Assembly (NCBI GenBank): GCA_041391425.1
Contig: JAWKNZ010000013.1
Span: forward strand, 30,342 to 94,341
Direction: 5' to 3'
DNA from: JAWKNZ01 sp041391425
GTDB lineage: Bacteria > Bdellovibrionota_B > Oligoflexia > Oligoflexales > JAWKNZ01
DNA: 64,000 nucleotides
The notes under the pieces are model-generated. The model did not search any database, had not been told where the DNA came from, and was given only the letters and a program-made list of their open reading frames with translations. This document shows positions 63,944 through 64,000 of the stretch, piece after piece. Position 1 is the stretch's first letter; each line of letters opens with the position of its first letter. The translations under genes and the position numbers were made by a program.

Positions 63944-64000
63944 CCGGGATCTGAAATTTTTTGAAAAACTGTAGTATTTTTACCGGATTCGAAGTTCGCT
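63944..64000 (-). mobile_element. 163-bp MITE-like element, copy C (cut by window edge)
   Basis: Begins CCGGGATCTGAAATTTTTTG and continues GAAAAACTGTAGTATTTTTA; this is the reverse complement of the 3' half-end of copies A and B with very few differences. It is in the opposite orientation. The left flank is TTAAAA (63938-63943); if the element is complete beyond the window, the other flank should repeat it. Confidence 0.85.

Overview
The window looks like chromosome of an AT-rich, didermic (Gram-negative) bacterium. Signs are several lipoproteins with lipoboxes, predicted outer-membrane beta-barrels, TolQ/TolR-type proteins, HflK/HflC, sigma54-type NtrC regulators and a glrK-qseG-glrR locus. 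The mix of two-component genes, secreted lipoproteins of unknown family, a fungal-type large NAD-glutamate dehydrogenase, hpd and an S8 protease fits a low-GC member of the Bdellovibrionota/Oligoflexia or a related former deltaproteobacterial lineage. That placement is inference; there is no rRNA here to confirm it.

Layout. 1-1.75 kb: 3' truncated (by the window edge) coiled-coil MotB/OmpA-like protein on the minus strand. 2.2-5.0 kb: asnB, then a two-gene minus-strand unit with an iodothyronine-deiodinase-like thioredoxin-fold protein whose Sec/Cys position is Ser. 5.7-11.8 kb: phosphorelay cluster (NtrC-type regulator, lone HPt, PAS kinase, receiver, REC-GAF-HK-REC hybrid kinase whose last receiver needs a -1 frameshift at an A7 tract). 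11.9-17.3 kb: EF-hand protein, then tag, ogt, glrK, qseG-like and glrR, all on the minus strand. 17.4-24.2 kb: a 163-bp MITE-like element, lipoproteins of unknown function, a cytochrome b561, and a DCC-family fragment. 24.4 kb: tRNA-Gly(GCC). 24.5-31.5 kb: plus-strand run of a beta-barrel, TolQ/ExbB, TolR/ExbD, a glutamate-cysteine ligase split at a T7 tract, and a 1024-aa NAD-glutamate dehydrogenase. 31.6 kb: 22-bp tandem repeat. 32.7-39.5 kb: acyl-CoA dehydrogenase, beta-barrel, lipoprotein, TatD, ABC-F. 40-45.4 kb: Cys/Met-metabolism PLP enzyme with an in-frame TGA, a split membrane ferredoxin-flavoprotein, a TPR lipoprotein and an outer-membrane protein. 45.6-52.2 kb: glyQS, a basic protein, second MITE copy, ZIP-like protein, lipoprotein, beta-CASP nuclease, VOC protein. 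52.3-57.5 kb: CPA2 antiporter, an array of about nine 80-bp repeats, a single-TM protein, hpd. 57.5-64 kb: hflC, hflK, S8 protease, beta-barrel, lipoprotein, and a third MITE copy at the edge.

Most genes are housekeeping or envelope genes. The notable content is (i) four genes with broken reading frames, two of them exactly at in-phase 7-nt slippery homopolymers, (ii) a 163-bp inverted-repeat element with 6-bp target duplications present three times, (iii) a second dispersed palindromic repeat family that appears as one degenerate unit, beside a 22-bp satellite, and as an ~80-bp tandem array, and (iv) the deiodinase-like protein without its catalytic residue. All calls are from reading sequence only; no database search was run.
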